NCBI GenBank assembly: GCA_964393845.1
Contig: CAYMUX010000006.1
Location: forward strand, 1 to 52,194
DNA: 52,194 nucleotides
Source of the DNA: UBA6902 sp964393845
GTDB taxonomy: Bacteria; Nitrospirota; Thermodesulfovibrionia; UBA6902
Direction of reading: 5' to 3'
The notes under the pieces were generated by a model that had not been told where the DNA came from, did no database searches, and worked only from the letters and a program-made list of their open reading frames with translations. Below are positions 8,512 through 18,145 of the stretch, in pieces; the first letter of the stretch is position 1, and every line of letters begins with the position of its first letter. The position numbers and the translations under genes were made by a program.

Positions 8512-8654
8512 GTTTTTATATTAAAAAGAATTCCTTATGATAAATGTGATGTGAATCACGAAATTTAATTTATTTTACTTCCTTATTGGAATAACCGTTT
8601 TCATTTGGGAAGCTAAAGTTGTAAATCATAGTTTTGTCTTGCCTGATATCCCTC

Positions 8655-9062
8655 CTATTTAAGTTCAGGAAAGCCGCTTTTTAGAAACCATTTCTTATGT
8701 TCTCTATCAAACTCCCAGAACTGTTTGTCGATGAGTGTTTTTTCAATCAGATCATTCGTGTTGTAATACTTGATCTCTACTGTTTGGTATGCCTGCAACT
8801 CGTTTTCTGCAATTCTACTTTTGAGTAATTCATAAGAGGTTACTTTGATTTCCTGAAGTTTATTGAAATCCGGGGTCTTCTGATCTGTCCCCTCTACTTT
8901 CATGAAATCATTTGCAAGTTCGTAATACCCCCACCGTATAGCATTTTCGTATTTAAAAGTTGTTGATTCAAACAACTCCAGCCTTTTTTCTAAAGAAGCG
9001 CATCCTACAAGCAATAATAAACAGAGATGTAAAATATATTTAGCCATGTTTATTTTGTCCAT
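8655..9062 (-). CDS. Small lipoprotein of unknown function
   Basis: A 135-residue protein with a hydrophobic N-terminus and lipobox LLVGC (Cys about residue 21), so it should be a lipoprotein. The mature part (FKYENAIRWGYYELANDFMK ... QTVEIKYYNTNDLIEKTLIDKQFWEFDREHKKWFLKSGFPELK) resembles NTF2/SnoaL-like envelope proteins of beta-proteobacteria and relatives, but I do not recognise a named family. Two starts are possible (ATG 9062 or the in-frame ATG five codons on); neither has a clear Shine-Dalgarno. It is divergent from def. Confidence 0.7.
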   Translation of the reverse strand: MDKINMAKYILHLCLLLLVGCASLEKRLELFESTTFKYENAIRWGYYELANDFMKVEGTDQKTPDFNKLQEIKVTSYELLKSRIAENELQAYQTVEIKYYNTNDLIEKTLIDKQFWEFDREHKKWFLKSGFPELK

Positions 9063-9260
9063 AGAAATTCATTTATTCTGTTATCTCTATTTTGAGTATA
9101 TTAAAACCTGACATCTGTTAGATAAGAGAATTATATATAAAAACAATTTATTTTACAGCAATTGTTAAAAGAAGTACTTTTTTATATAAGTACATTCAGC
9201 TTTATTTTGTATTAGTATGTGTAACTTGTTATTTTCATTGGAAAGGGGTTAAATTAAAAC

Positions 9261-9773
9261 ATGGGAATACGTGAAATTAAAAAGTATCCTGAAAAAATAT
9301 TGAGGAAAAAAACGGAACAGGTAAGTGAGTTTAATTCCGAACTACAAAAACTCATTGATGACATGACAGAGACAATGTATGCAGCGCCCGGTGTGGGGCT
9401 TGCTGCTAATCAGATCGGAATATCAAAACAAGTAGCTGTTATCGATGTCAGTTCCAGGGAGGAAAAGAGCTCACTAATAGTGCTTGTAAATCCTGAAATT
9501 ATTAATGAAGAAGGCGAGAATAACTCAGAGGAAGGTTGTCTGAGCATACCTGACTATACGACAATCGTTAAAAGGGCTGAACGGGTAAGGGTAAAAGGTC
9601 TTGACAGGGAGGGCAAACCAATTGAGATAGATGCAGACGGACTTCTGGCAAAGGCCTTGCAACATGAATTGGATCATCTCAACGGTTTATTGCTGATTGA
9701 CAGGATCGGGCGAATTAAAAGGGAATTTTTCAGGAAACGATACTCAAGAGAACATGCGGTAAGTAAGAAATAA
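9261..9773 (+). CDS. def: Peptide deformylase
   Basis: A 170-residue protein with all three deformylase motifs: GVGLAANQIG (motif 1), EEGCLSIP (motif 2, metal-binding Cys) and QHELDHLNG (motif 3, HEXXH metal ligands). It removes the formyl group from nascent N-termini in the cytosol, using a divalent metal, normally Fe2+. The start follows GGAAAGGGG. fmt lies 127 nt downstream in the common def-fmt order. The length is typical. No anomalies. Confidence 0.96.
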   Translation: MGIREIKKYPEKILRKKTEQVSEFNSELQKLIDDMTETMYAAPGVGLAANQIGISKQVAVIDVSSREEKSSLIVLVNPEIINEEGENNSEEGCLSIPDYTTIVKRAERVRVKGLDREGKPIEIDADGLLAKALQHELDHLNGLLLIDRIGRIKREFFRKRYSREHAVSKK

Positions 9774-9900
9774 TAGATACTGACCACTTCAATAACATTA
9801 GTCCTAACTTGACCTCTCGAATCCTGGCCCCCTTGAACCCTTTTTATTTTGCATTTAGAATATACTCGGGTTAACTTATTTATATTGAGGGACGGATATC

Positions 9901-10824
9901 ATGAGACTAGTTTTTTTCGGTACACCTGAGTTTGCAGTTTTGCCTCTCAGGACATTGCTTGGATCGGGTCATGAAGTCATTGCTGTAGTGACGCAACCCG
10001 ATAGACAAAGCGGACGGGGAAGGCGGGTGAAGAACTGTCCTGTGAAGGAAGAAGCTCAGAAGGCAGGGCTTAAAATTTTGCAGCCAAAAAGAGTTAGATA
10101 TCCGGAGTTTATTAAGGACCTGAAGAGATTAGATCCATCTATCATTGTAGTAGCTGCATATGGCCAGATACTTCCTTCAGAAACAATCCATTTGCCGGAT
10201 ATGGGATGCATTAATATTCATGCATCACTTTTGCCATCTTACCGTGGGGCCGCTCCGATAAACTGGGCTATCATTAATGGAGAGAAAAAGACTGGAATTA
10301 CTACTATGCTTATGGATGAAGGGATGGACACAGGGCCGATTTTACTACAGAAGGAGACAGAAATATTAAAAGAAGATACGGCTGGAAGCCTTTCATTGAG
10401 ACTATCAAAAATCGGGGCTGATCTTTTAATAACTACTTTACAGTGTCTGGAAAACGGAGAGGTAAAGCCCTTGCCTCAAGCTGGTGAGGCTTCATATGCC
10501 CCAATATTAAAAAAGGACGACGGGCTTATAGATTGGTCGAAATCGGCGGAAGAATTATGTAGTTTTATAAGTGGAATGAATCCCTGGCCGGGCGCCTATG
10601 GTTTTCTTGAAAAGGAAAGGATTAAAATCTTTAAGGCCGTGCACGAGGAGGGAAATGGAGAAGCAGGGATCATATGCAAGTCTGGTAAAGATCAACTGCT
10701 TATTGGAACAGGCAATGGCAGGCTTTCCATTCTTGAGATTCAGCCGGCCGGCAAACCGGTTATGCCGGTTAAAGCCTATTTGCAGGGCAGAAGATTAAGA
10801 GAGGGGATGAGGTTTGGAATTTAG
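9901..10824 (+). CDS. fmt: Methionyl-tRNA formyltransferase
   Basis: A 307-residue protein of the expected length. The N-terminal formyltransferase domain shows FFGTPEFAVLPLR, VVTQPDRQSGRGRR, the catalytic-loop region NIHASLLPSYRGAAPINWAI (Asn and His) and MDEGMDTGPIL with the catalytic Asp. The C-terminal OB-like domain has SFISGMNPWPGAYGFLE. The enzyme formylates Met-tRNAi using 10-formyl-THF, making the substrate later deformylated by Def. A GAGGGACG Shine-Dalgarno precedes the ATG. The downstream gap holds a GGGTTCAAGG-type short repeat (10825-10857). Confidence 0.96.
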   Translation: MRLVFFGTPEFAVLPLRTLLGSGHEVIAVVTQPDRQSGRGRRVKNCPVKEEAQKAGLKILQPKRVRYPEFIKDLKRLDPSIIVVAAYGQILPSETIHLPDMGCINIHASLLPSYRGAAPINWAIINGEKKTGITTMLMDEGMDTGPILLQKETEILKEDTAGSLSLRLSKIGADLLITTLQCLENGEVKPLPQAGEASYAPILKKDDGLIDWSKSAEELCSFISGMNPWPGAYGFLEKERIKIFKAVHEEGNGEAGIICKSGKDQLLIGTGNGRLSILEIQPAGKPVMPVKAYLQGRRLREGMRFGI

Positions 10825-10885
10825 GGTTCAAGGAGCCAAGGGGCAAGGGTTCAAGTGAAGAAATTGAAAATGAGAAGAACCATCA

Positions 10886-11590
10886 ATGATCAAAAGTTTC
10901 TTTAAAATATCCGGGTACGTAATATCTTTCATTGCTCTCGGGGCAGTGGCCGCATTTCTGGTTTTTAAAATAGTCAATTTTGATAAAACCGGCGCAGTCC
11001 CTTTACTTGTAGGGAAAAGCGTGACAGAGGCCGCAGAGCGCTTAAATGAAAGAAAATTAAATTTGAGCATTAAAGGCAATGAGTATCATGAAGAAATTCC
11101 CGAAGGCTACGTAATAAGCCAGAAAATAAAAGAGGGAGAGAAGATCAGAGTCGGCGCTGATGTTGAAGTGATAGTAAGCAAGGGTCCGGAGATATATTCA
11201 ATGCCCCCTTTTGAGGGACAGTTGCTTGAGGACGCAAAACTTACATTAAGCAATCTCAATATGAAAGTAAAAAAGGTCACATGGGTGCATTCGGATTCCG
11301 TGGCAAAAGGAAAAACTATTGCCCAGAGACCTCTATCGGGCAATATACCCGGCAATGAAATCAATTTTCTTGTAAGTCTCGGGCCATACACTGTATCTTA
11401 TAAATGTCCTGCTTTTGTTAACATGACAATAGATGATGCAAGAATATTGGCAAATGAGCTTGGCATTCAATTGCTGGAACAGGATAGCGGCAGCAGGGTC
11501 GTATTTCAGAAGCCGGAAGCAGGAGCTATTATCAACAATGGAGATACTGTGGAGATTAAACTCGGCCGCGGGTGGGGAATGTGGTTTTAG
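10886..11590 (+). CDS. Membrane-anchored PASTA-domain protein
   Basis: A 234-residue protein: an N-terminal cytoplasmic stub, one transmembrane helix (about residues 9-29, ISFIALGAVAAFLVFKIV), then three PASTA domains (about 34-100, 101-168 and 169-234), recognised by repeats of the form P-x-x-G/F-x-x-x-A-x-x-x-L with closing VxVxVSKGPE, FLVSLGP and VEIKLGRGWG. There is no kinase domain. PASTA domains bind muropeptides or beta-lactam-like ligands, so a periplasmic cell-wall sensing or localisation role is plausible. Position between fmt and rpe, upstream of the mre cluster, is compatible with envelope biogenesis. No enzyme activity is suggested. Confidence 0.85.
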   Translation: MIKSFFKISGYVISFIALGAVAAFLVFKIVNFDKTGAVPLLVGKSVTEAAERLNERKLNLSIKGNEYHEEIPEGYVISQKIKEGEKIRVGADVEVIVSKGPEIYSMPPFEGQLLEDAKLTLSNLNMKVKKVTWVHSDSVAKGKTIAQRPLSGNIPGNEINFLVSLGPYTVSYKCPAFVNMTIDDARILANELGIQLLEQDSGSRVVFQKPEAGAIINNGDTVEIKLGRGWGMWF

Positions 11591-11610
11591 AAAATTAAAA
11601 GGAGGGTTTT

Positions 11611-12264
11611 ATGGTGAAGATAGCGCCGTCGATTTTGTCAGCAGATTTTTCCAGGCTTGGTGAGGAGATTATTGCCGCTGAAAAGGCAGGAGCTGATCTA
11701 GTTCATATAGATGTTATGGATGGTCATTTTGTCCCGAATATAACAATTGGACCGCTTGTTGTAAAGGCTGTAAAGAAGGTGTCATCCATTCCGCTTGATG
11801 TGCATCTTATGATCGAAGACCCCGATAAATACATTAAGGATTTTGCAGACAGCGGAGCTGATATCATTACAGTTCATGAAGAAGTCTGTAAACATTTGCA
11901 CAGGACAATACAGAACATAAAAGAATGCGGCGTGAAGGCTGCCGTATCGATCAATCCCGCGACCCCGGTCAGTAATATTGAGATTATACTCCAATATGTT
12001 GATATGGTATTAATAATGTCTGTGAATCCCGGATTCGGCGGTCAGAAATTTATACCTGAAGCCCTTGCTAAAATTAAACTGCTGAAAGATATAATCAATA
12101 AAAATAATTATAAGGCAGAGATAGAAGTTGACGGCGGGGTAAATATCGATAATGTTGCTGAGGTTGTGAAGGCCGGAGCTGATATTGTAGTAATGGGAAG
12201 CGCCTTTTACAATTCCGAGAACTATGCCGATACGGCTAAAATTGTAAGGGAAAGATGCGGGTGA
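11611..12264 (+). CDS. rpe: Ribulose-phosphate 3-epimerase
   Basis: A 217-residue TIM-barrel protein with the full Rpe signature: IAPSILSADFSRLGEEI, VHIDVMDGHFVPNITIGP (metal ligands His and Asp), DVHLMIEDP, LIMSVNPGFGGQKFIPE and IEVDGGVNIDN. It interconverts ribulose-5-phosphate and xylulose-5-phosphate in the pentose phosphate pathway. A strong AAAGGAGGG lies before the ATG, and the gene starts 20 nt after the PASTA gene, so they are probably co-transcribed. Nothing unusual. Confidence 0.96.
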   Translation: MVKIAPSILSADFSRLGEEIIAAEKAGADLVHIDVMDGHFVPNITIGPLVVKAVKKVSSIPLDVHLMIEDPDKYIKDFADSGADIITVHEEVCKHLHRTIQNIKECGVKAAVSINPATPVSNIEIILQYVDMVLIMSVNPGFGGQKFIPEALAKIKLLKDIINKNNYKAEIEVDGGVNIDNVAEVVKAGADIVVMGSAFYNSENYADTAKIVRERCG

Positions 12265-12322
12265 TTAAAAAGAGTTAAGAGTTAAACTCGCAAACCATTA
12301 CACATAATAAAAGAGGAACATA

Positions 12323-13354
12323 ATGTCAGAAAAAAAACATTTCCAGAAAGCTGAAGAATACAGAAGAAAAGCGGAATACAACAAGGCAATTGAGTTATAC
12401 GATAAAGCACTGAGAGCATGCAAAAGAGAAGCGGACATCCCCTGTACCCTCGACTGCTACTTATCCATGGGAGACACATTCAGGGCAAAAGGCGATTTCA
12501 CAAAGGCAAAGAACAGCTACATGGAAGGGCTTGATCTTGCAGAGGCAATAAACGAGAGAGTTTCACTGGCCGATGCCATGGTAGGGCTTGGTTTAAGTTT
12601 GCGGGCGCTTGGTGATTGGCGTGAAGCATTTAATATGATTAATAAGGCCGGCAGGATTTATAAAACCCTGAATGACAGGAAAGGTGAAGCGTTTTCTTTA
12701 TGGGCCAGGGCAGGAACATACAGGATAAAGGGTGATATAAAGCAGGCTGTCAATACTTATCATTTATCGCTCGAAGCGTTCAGGGCGTTAAAGGACAGAT
12801 CGGGTATGGCATATTCATATTGCGGTCTCGGGGGAAGCTCAAGGGTGGACAACAGGTCCGAAGACTCGGAGAGATATTACAAAATGGCAAATAAAATGTT
12901 TGGCCGGCTTAATGACCGGTTTGGACTTGCCTATTCATTTTGCGGCCTGGGTAACGCGCGAAGGATGAACGATGATTACAAAAACGCGCTGATATATTTT
13001 AAGAAAGCTGAAACATTATATAAAAAAATAGGCGACAGGGTGAGTTATGCTTATACACTTTGGAGCGTTGGTACTACGTACAAGATGCTTGGAAAAATGA
13101 ATAATGCGCTTGGGAATTTCAAGGAGTCTGCTGAATTATTCAAACAAACGAAAGACCCGAGGGGGATGATATATTGCGTTCTCGGAATCGGCGAACTGGA
13201 TTATTTATGTGGAAAAAGGAGTAAGGCAAAAAAGTCTTGTTTAGAGGCCATAAGGCATGCTGAAAGTTACGGGTTCAAAGTTGAGAAGAGATATGCTGAG
13301 AGACTACTTAAAGCATTTCAGCGGGGTGAAGGAGTGCCTTATAATCTTCCATAG
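12323..13354 (+). CDS. Tetratricopeptide-repeat protein
   Basis: A 343-residue protein made almost wholly of TPR units of about 40 residues (for example YRRKAEYNKAIELYDKALRA, GDFTKAKNSYMEGLDLAEAI, GDIKQAVNTYHLSLEAF). The longer spacing with a YSYCGLG-type helix resembles the GPSM2/Rapsyn-like TPR_12 class. No signal peptide or membrane segment is visible, so it is probably cytosolic and mediates protein-protein contacts. An AGAGGAAC Shine-Dalgarno precedes the ATG. Its partner is unknown; it sits between rpe and the elongasome genes. AT and codon use match the neighbours. Confidence 0.85.
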   Translation: MSEKKHFQKAEEYRRKAEYNKAIELYDKALRACKREADIPCTLDCYLSMGDTFRAKGDFTKAKNSYMEGLDLAEAINERVSLADAMVGLGLSLRALGDWREAFNMINKAGRIYKTLNDRKGEAFSLWARAGTYRIKGDIKQAVNTYHLSLEAFRALKDRSGMAYSYCGLGGSSRVDNRSEDSERYYKMANKMFGRLNDRFGLAYSFCGLGNARRMNDDYKNALIYFKKAETLYKKIGDRVSYAYTLWSVGTTYKMLGKMNNALGNFKESAELFKQTKDPRGMIYCVLGIGELDYLCGKRSKAKKSCLEAIRHAESYGFKVEKRYAERLLKAFQRGEGVPYNLP

Positions 13355-13474
13355 CTAAAAGCTTATAAAAAACGGGACAATAGCAAGTCGTTGAATTAAA
13401 GCAATCATTGATAAATTCAAGGTATCTGATTATATTGCTTATTGAAATTACGCGGACTATTTGTTAGTATTTGG

Positions 13475-13984
13475 ATGGACAAAAAAATGGACACATCAGA
13501 ATCTCTTTATGAGCAGTCAGTCGGGGGCCGGCAGGACTTTACAAAGGCCGATTTGTTAAACAGGATTATAGCCAAGACAATCGATTTTATAATCGTTGTG
13601 GCCCTGTATGAGATAATACCAAAGGTCGGTTTTTTTGCCGGAATTACTTATCTTTTGATAGCTGACGGTTTGTTTCAGGGAAGGAGCGCGGGCAAGAGGC
13701 TTGTAGGACTGAAAGTGATAATCAGTGACAATGCCGGTGTTACTGCGGCCTGCGGTTTTAAAGAATCGATATTCAGAAACTTTCCTTTTGCAGTCGGATA
13801 TATTTTGTATGGAATTTTAAAGGTGATCCCGTTAATAGGATGGATTATTTCGTTTGTTGTTGTTGTTGTAATTCTGCTTTTTGAAAGCCTTGTTATATTA
13901 GGCAGTGAAGAAGGCATGAGATTGGGTGATGAACTTGCAAAAACTCGTGTTGTCGAGGACAGACAGGGGGGATTAAATGTTTAA
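13475..13984 (+). CDS. RDD-family membrane protein
   Basis: An RDD protein of about 169 residues, with the Arg/Asp signature in LLNRIIAKTIDFIIVVALYEI and the second motif GRSAGKRLVGLKVI. Three hydrophobic segments follow the usual pattern for RDD (residues about 35-60, 60-75 and 105-145). ATG 13475 and ATG 13487 are both possible starts; neither has a strong Shine-Dalgarno. Its end overlaps the start of mreB by 8 nt, so the two are coupled. RDD proteins are linked to ion or small-molecule transport, but the role here is unknown. Confidence 0.8.
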   Translation: MDKKMDTSESLYEQSVGGRQDFTKADLLNRIIAKTIDFIIVVALYEIIPKVGFFAGITYLLIADGLFQGRSAGKRLVGLKVIISDNAGVTAACGFKESIFRNFPFAVGYILYGILKVIPLIGWIISFVVVVVILLFESLVILGSEEGMRLGDELAKTRVVEDRQGGLNV

Positions 13985-14993
13985 CAATATTTTGGGATGG
14001 TTTTCGAATGATCTTGCCATAGACCTTGGCACGGCGAATACGCTCGTGTTTATGAAGGGCAAAGGTATTGTTTTGAATGAACCTTCTGTTGTTGCTATCC
14101 AGAAGGACAAGGTCATAGCGGTTGGTCTTGAAGCACAGAAAATGCTGGGCAGAACACCTGCTAATATTATTGCAATGAGACCGCTTAAAGAAGGGGTTAT
14201 CGCTGATTTTGATAAGACGGGAGAGATGCTTAAGTATTTTATAAGAAAGGTACATAACAGGAAGAGCTTTATTGCTCCAAGGATAGCGATAGGTGTTCCT
14301 TCCGGCATAACCCAGGTAGAGCAGCGGGCTGTAAAGGACGCGGCCCGGGCCTCCGGCGCCAGGGAGATTTATCTTATAGAGGAGCCGATGGCGGCAGCAA
14401 TCGGCGTCGGACTTCCAATCGGAGAACCGTTTGGTAATATGATTGTGGACCTCGGGGGAGGCACAACTGATGTAGCGGTAATCTCCCTGCATGGTGTTGT
14501 TTACAGCAAAGCGGTAAGGATGGGAGGCGATAAACTGGACGAGGATATTGTTAACCATATAAAGAGCAAGGCCAGGATACTAATAGGTGAGAGGACTGCT
14601 GAACTTATCAAAAGAGAGATCGGCTCGGCATATAAGGTTGGTGATGAAAACCGGTCTGTGGAAGTAAAGGGCAGGGACCTTGTTTCAGGCATACCAAAGA
14701 CCATAACGATATTTGAGGATGAGATCCGGGAAGCAATAGGCGAAACGATCACGGTTATAATTAATGCAATCAAGGTTGCTCTTGAAAATACCCCTCCCGA
14801 ACTTGCCTCTGACATAGTAGACAGGGGCATAGTTCTTGCCGGCGGCGGCGCCCTGTTAAGGGGGCTGGATGCGCTTATAAGGCATGAAACCGGGCTGCCT
14901 GTAATTGTCGCGGAAGAGCCGCTGTTAGCGGTTGTTAAGGGTGTCGGACAAGTGCTGGATGATTTGGATATTTTAAGAAGAGTAGCATTATGA
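13977..14993 (+). CDS. mreB: Rod-shape-determining actin homologue MreB
   Basis: A 338-residue protein with actin/HSP70-fold motifs: LAIDLGTANTLVFMKGKGIV (phosphate 1), GVPSGITQVEQRAVKDAA, IEEPMAAAIGVGLPI, NMIVDLGGGTTDVAVISL (phosphate 2) and VLAGGGALLRGLD (adenosine). It polymerises under the inner membrane and directs lateral wall synthesis with MreC, MreD, PBP2 and RodA, all encoded just downstream. The length is typical. GGGGG lies before the ATG. The cell is therefore expected to be rod-shaped or curved-rod. Confidence 0.97.
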   Translation: MFNNILGWFSNDLAIDLGTANTLVFMKGKGIVLNEPSVVAIQKDKVIAVGLEAQKMLGRTPANIIAMRPLKEGVIADFDKTGEMLKYFIRKVHNRKSFIAPRIAIGVPSGITQVEQRAVKDAARASGAREIYLIEEPMAAAIGVGLPIGEPFGNMIVDLGGGTTDVAVISLHGVVYSKAVRMGGDKLDEDIVNHIKSKARILIGERTAELIKREIGSAYKVGDENRSVEVKGRDLVSGIPKTITIFEDEIREAIGETITVIINAIKVALENTPPELASDIVDRGIVLAGGGALLRGLDALIRHETGLPVIVAEEPLLAVVKGVGQVLDDLDILRRVAL

Positions 14994-15006
14994 TAGATAA
15001 CAGGGG

Positions 15007-15774
15007 ATGTTAAAAAAAAAAATATTCTTCTTCGCTGTCTTTGTTATTCTTGTTTTTGGTCTGCTTACATACCAGAGTACCCTGGGGGAAAGAGGTATCA
15101 TCGATTTCCCTATCTATCCGTTAAAAATTCTTGAACAGGGCGGCTCCTCCCTTATAAAATTTTTCAGGAACTACATCCCATTTCTGGGAAAAGATGAACG
15201 GATCATCCGGTTGGCCGAATGTGAAGGGGAGAGAAACAGATATAAAGAAGCCGCGTATGAAAATGAGAGGCTCCGCAGTATTCTTCAGTTAAAATCCGAA
15301 AGGGCTGATTACGTTGCCGCTGCCGAGGTATTTGCGAGAGATCCGACCAACTGGTTCCAGATCATGTGGATAAACAAGGGACTGAGTAGCGGCATCGCCA
15401 AGAATATGGTTGCTGTAACACCGCTCGGTCCTGTCGGGAAGATCCACAGGGTGTTCAAAGAGAGGGCCAACGTTATCCTTATCACGGATGTAAATTCATC
15501 CGTAGCCGTCAGACTTCAATCTACAAGGGTCGAAGGTATCCTGGAAGGAAGAGGAGACAACAGGTGCTATTTGAAATATATCGTAAAGGACATCGATGTA
15601 GCCGTTGGAGAAAATGTAATAACTTCCGGGCTCGACGGGATATATCCCGAGGGGCTTTTAATCGGATATGTCACTGATGTCGATAAGGAGGGCGGCGAGA
15701 TTTTCCAGTTGATTGAGGTTGCCCCTTCACAATATCTCAACAGGGTTGAAGATGTGGTGATACTCAAAAAGTGA
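15007..15774 (+). CDS. mreC: Rod-shape-determining protein MreC
   Basis: A 255-residue protein with one N-terminal transmembrane helix (residues 4-22), a coiled coil (about 60-95, ECEGERNRYKEAAYENERLR) and the MreC beta-barrel domains (VAAAEVFARDPTNWFQIMWINKG, VTPLGPVGKIHRV, VITSGLDGIYPEGLLIGYV). It links the cytoplasmic MreB filament to periplasmic PBP2. It starts 14 nt after mreB, and its stop overlaps the GTG start of mreD (GTGA). Confidence 0.95.
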   Translation: MLKKKIFFFAVFVILVFGLLTYQSTLGERGIIDFPIYPLKILEQGGSSLIKFFRNYIPFLGKDERIIRLAECEGERNRYKEAAYENERLRSILQLKSERADYVAAAEVFARDPTNWFQIMWINKGLSSGIAKNMVAVTPLGPVGKIHRVFKERANVILITDVNSSVAVRLQSTRVEGILEGRGDNRCYLKYIVKDIDVAVGENVITSGLDGIYPEGLLIGYVTDVDKEGGEIFQLIEVAPSQYLNRVEDVVILKK

Positions 15775-16253
15775 ACAAATTTTTACTATATATATTCTTT
15801 GCGTACCTCACCCTGACTTTACAGGCTATTTTCTTTAAGGGGATTAAACCTGATTTTATGCTTGTGCTCGTATGCTTTTATTCGTTCAAGTACGGGCAGG
15901 CAAGAGGGATCACATACGGGGCATTGACGGGCCTGTTAATTGATACCGCGAGCGGTTTTATCATCGGGCCGAATATCATCAGCAAATCCCTTGCAGGATT
16001 TCTCACGGCAATGCTCAAAGAGAATATATTTCAATGGAACATCACCGTCAATACTATAGTAATAACAATACTTTCAATAATGGATATTTTTATCGTATAC
16101 ATATGTTTTGAAACTTTCTCAAAAATGTCTTTTCACAACAGGCCATGGGGAATTTCAGTCATGGAGATTATCTATACGGTTGTTGCTGCATTGATATTGT
16201 ACCCTGTGTTTAATAAGGAGACAGATGCAAATTTATTAGGCAGGAAATTATGA
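15771..16253 (+). CDS. mreD: Rod-shape-determining protein MreD
   Basis: A 160-residue hydrophobic protein with about five membrane segments and the MreD family pattern (PDFMLVLVCFYSFKYGQARGITYGALTGLLIDTASG). GTG start at 15771 overlapping the mreC stop by 4 nt, so translation is coupled. It is the third elongasome component, located in the inner membrane, and its length is usual. The assignment rests on motif plus operon position. Confidence 0.9.
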   Translation: MNKFLLYIFFAYLTLTLQAIFFKGIKPDFMLVLVCFYSFKYGQARGITYGALTGLLIDTASGFIIGPNIISKSLAGFLTAMLKENIFQWNITVNTIVITILSIMDIFIVYICFETFSKMSFHNRPWGISVMEIIYTVVAALILYPVFNKETDANLLGRKL

Positions 16254-16262
16254 GCGGCAGCT

Positions 16263-18119
16263 ATGGATAAAAAAATTACCTTTGCTTTTTATATTGTCAT
16301 ATCCGTATTCAGTATCTTTGTATTGAGACTCTGGTATCTCCAGATAATAAAGGGGGATGAATACAAAAAAATTGATGAGAGAAACAGGATAAGGGTCATA
16401 GATATCCCTGCGCCGAGGGGAATAATCTATGACAGGAACAATAATGCCCTCGTAAAGAATGTATTGTCCTATGATATATCAATGGTCAGGGAAGATATGC
16501 CGGAAGACCCTGAGACACTGGAGGAGCTGGGCGGGCTTATCGGGCTTCCACTGGAGAATATCCTGAAACTGGCAAAGGCCTCGGGAAGTCCTTATGAGAC
16601 GGTCAAACTCAAACGCAATGTATCGTTTGAGGAGGTTGCCAGGATAGAGGCAAGGAAGACCGACTTCCCGGGGTTACTGGTGGAAGTGACGAGTGCCAGG
16701 GGGTATCTTTACGGACAAACAGCGAGTCACCTGCTTGGTTATCTGAGCAACCCTACGCCGAAACAATTAAGCCTGCCCGAATTCAGCAATGTGCCGAGAC
16801 AGGCCTTTATAGGACAGTTTGGCATTGAAAAAAGCTATGACAGTATATTGAGGGGTGTTGCAGGCAAAAAAATATTAGAGGTCGATGCCCTCGGTAACAT
16901 AATCAAGTTTGTCAGAATACAGAAGCCCTTGAGGGGCCAGGATATCAGGCTTGCCATGGACATCAACGCCCAGCTGGAGGCTGAAAAAAGTCTTCAGGGG
17001 CAGGTGGGCGCTGTTGTGGCGCTTAAGGCTGATACCGGAGAAGTCCTGGCCATGGCCAGCGCCCCGTCTTTTGATCCCAATCTTTTTGTTTCAGGCATAA
17101 ATCATAGTGACTGGAAGGCGCTTATTAGCGATCCGAGAAAACCGCTGATGAACAGGGCCATACAGAACCAGTATCCGCCCGGATCGACTTTTAAACCGAT
17201 AACCGCGCTTTCCGCGCTCGAATCCGGGACCGTGTCGGAGGGAACGTCTTTTTTTTGCGGCGGCTCTACTTTTTTCGGAAGGACATTCAGGTGCTGGAAA
17301 GATGGGGGCCACGGAGGAGTCGCGCTCCACAGGGCAATCGTCGAATCATGCGACGTCTTTTTTTATGAAGTCGGCAAAAGGATAAACATAGATACGATTG
17401 CGAAGTATGCAGCGGCCTTCGGCCTTGGCAGGCCGACCGGGATAGAACTTGATGGAGAGGCCGCTGGAAACTTGCCTTCCTCACAGTGGAAGCTTAAGGC
17501 AAAAAAAGAGAAGTGGTACCAGGGCGAGACCCTCAGCGTTGCAATCGGACAGGGGTATTTGACCGTTACCCCGATACAGATGGCGAGGCTGACTGCGGGA
17601 TTAGTTAACGGCGGCAAAATATATAAACCTCATCTGTTGGCAGATGAAACGGTAGAGCTTGAAAGAACAGTTAACGTTAATGGGGGCAATCTGGATTTTA
17701 TAAAAAGGGCCATGCTCGGGGTCGTATATGAGGGCGGAGGAACGGGAGGCAGGGCGCGTTCGAATATTGTAAGCATTGGCGGAAAGACGGGCACCGCACA
17801 GGTTATCGGCGGGGCGGTAAAGGGCAAATATCTTTCTGATCAGCATCAGGACCATGCATGGTTTATCGCATATGCCCCGCAGCACAACTCACAGATAGCC
17901 GTATCGGTCTTCGTTGAACACGGAGGTCACGGAGGCACAACCGCTGCGCCGATAGCCAAAAGGGTCATTGAGGCATATTTCAATCCTCCGAAACCCGAAA
18001 GCGAGGAAGTGAAGCAGGAAGATGGAAGCGGGGAGGCGCAGGCCCCGGAGGAACAGAAACCGGACGAACAGAATTCGGGGAATGAAGCAAAGGAGAATCA
18101 GGAAGTGTCGGGAGATTAA
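16263..18119 (+). CDS. mrdA: Penicillin-binding protein 2 (elongasome transpeptidase)
   Basis: A 618-residue class B PBP. It has one N-terminal membrane anchor (residues 6-25) and an N-terminal dimerisation domain starting RVIDIPAPRGIIYDRN. The transpeptidase domain shows SxxK in PPGSTFKPITALSALESG (Ser about 307), SxN-type SCDVFFYEVG and KTGTAQ (about 507). A low-complexity acidic/Gln tail of about 45 residues ends the protein (PPKPESEEVKQE ... EQKPDEQ). It cross-links lateral-wall peptidoglycan with RodA. It starts 9 nt after mreD. The Zn-type and other variants were not resolved; standard beta-lactam target. Confidence 0.96.
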   Translation: MDKKITFAFYIVISVFSIFVLRLWYLQIIKGDEYKKIDERNRIRVIDIPAPRGIIYDRNNNALVKNVLSYDISMVREDMPEDPETLEELGGLIGLPLENILKLAKASGSPYETVKLKRNVSFEEVARIEARKTDFPGLLVEVTSARGYLYGQTASHLLGYLSNPTPKQLSLPEFSNVPRQAFIGQFGIEKSYDSILRGVAGKKILEVDALGNIIKFVRIQKPLRGQDIRLAMDINAQLEAEKSLQGQVGAVVALKADTGEVLAMASAPSFDPNLFVSGINHSDWKALISDPRKPLMNRAIQNQYPPGSTFKPITALSALESGTVSEGTSFFCGGSTFFGRTFRCWKDGGHGGVALHRAIVESCDVFFYEVGKRINIDTIAKYAAAFGLGRPTGIELDGEAAGNLPSSQWKLKAKKEKWYQGETLSVAIGQGYLTVTPIQMARLTAGLVNGGKIYKPHLLADETVELERTVNVNGGNLDFIKRAMLGVVYEGGGTGGRARSNIVSIGGKTGTAQVIGGAVKGKYLSDQHQDHAWFIAYAPQHNSQIAVSVFVEHGGHGGTTAAPIAKRVIEAYFNPPKPESEEVKQEDGSGEAQAPEEQKPDEQNSGNEAKENQEVSGD

Positions 18120-18145
18120 AATTACGGATGTCGTTCCCGTCCGGT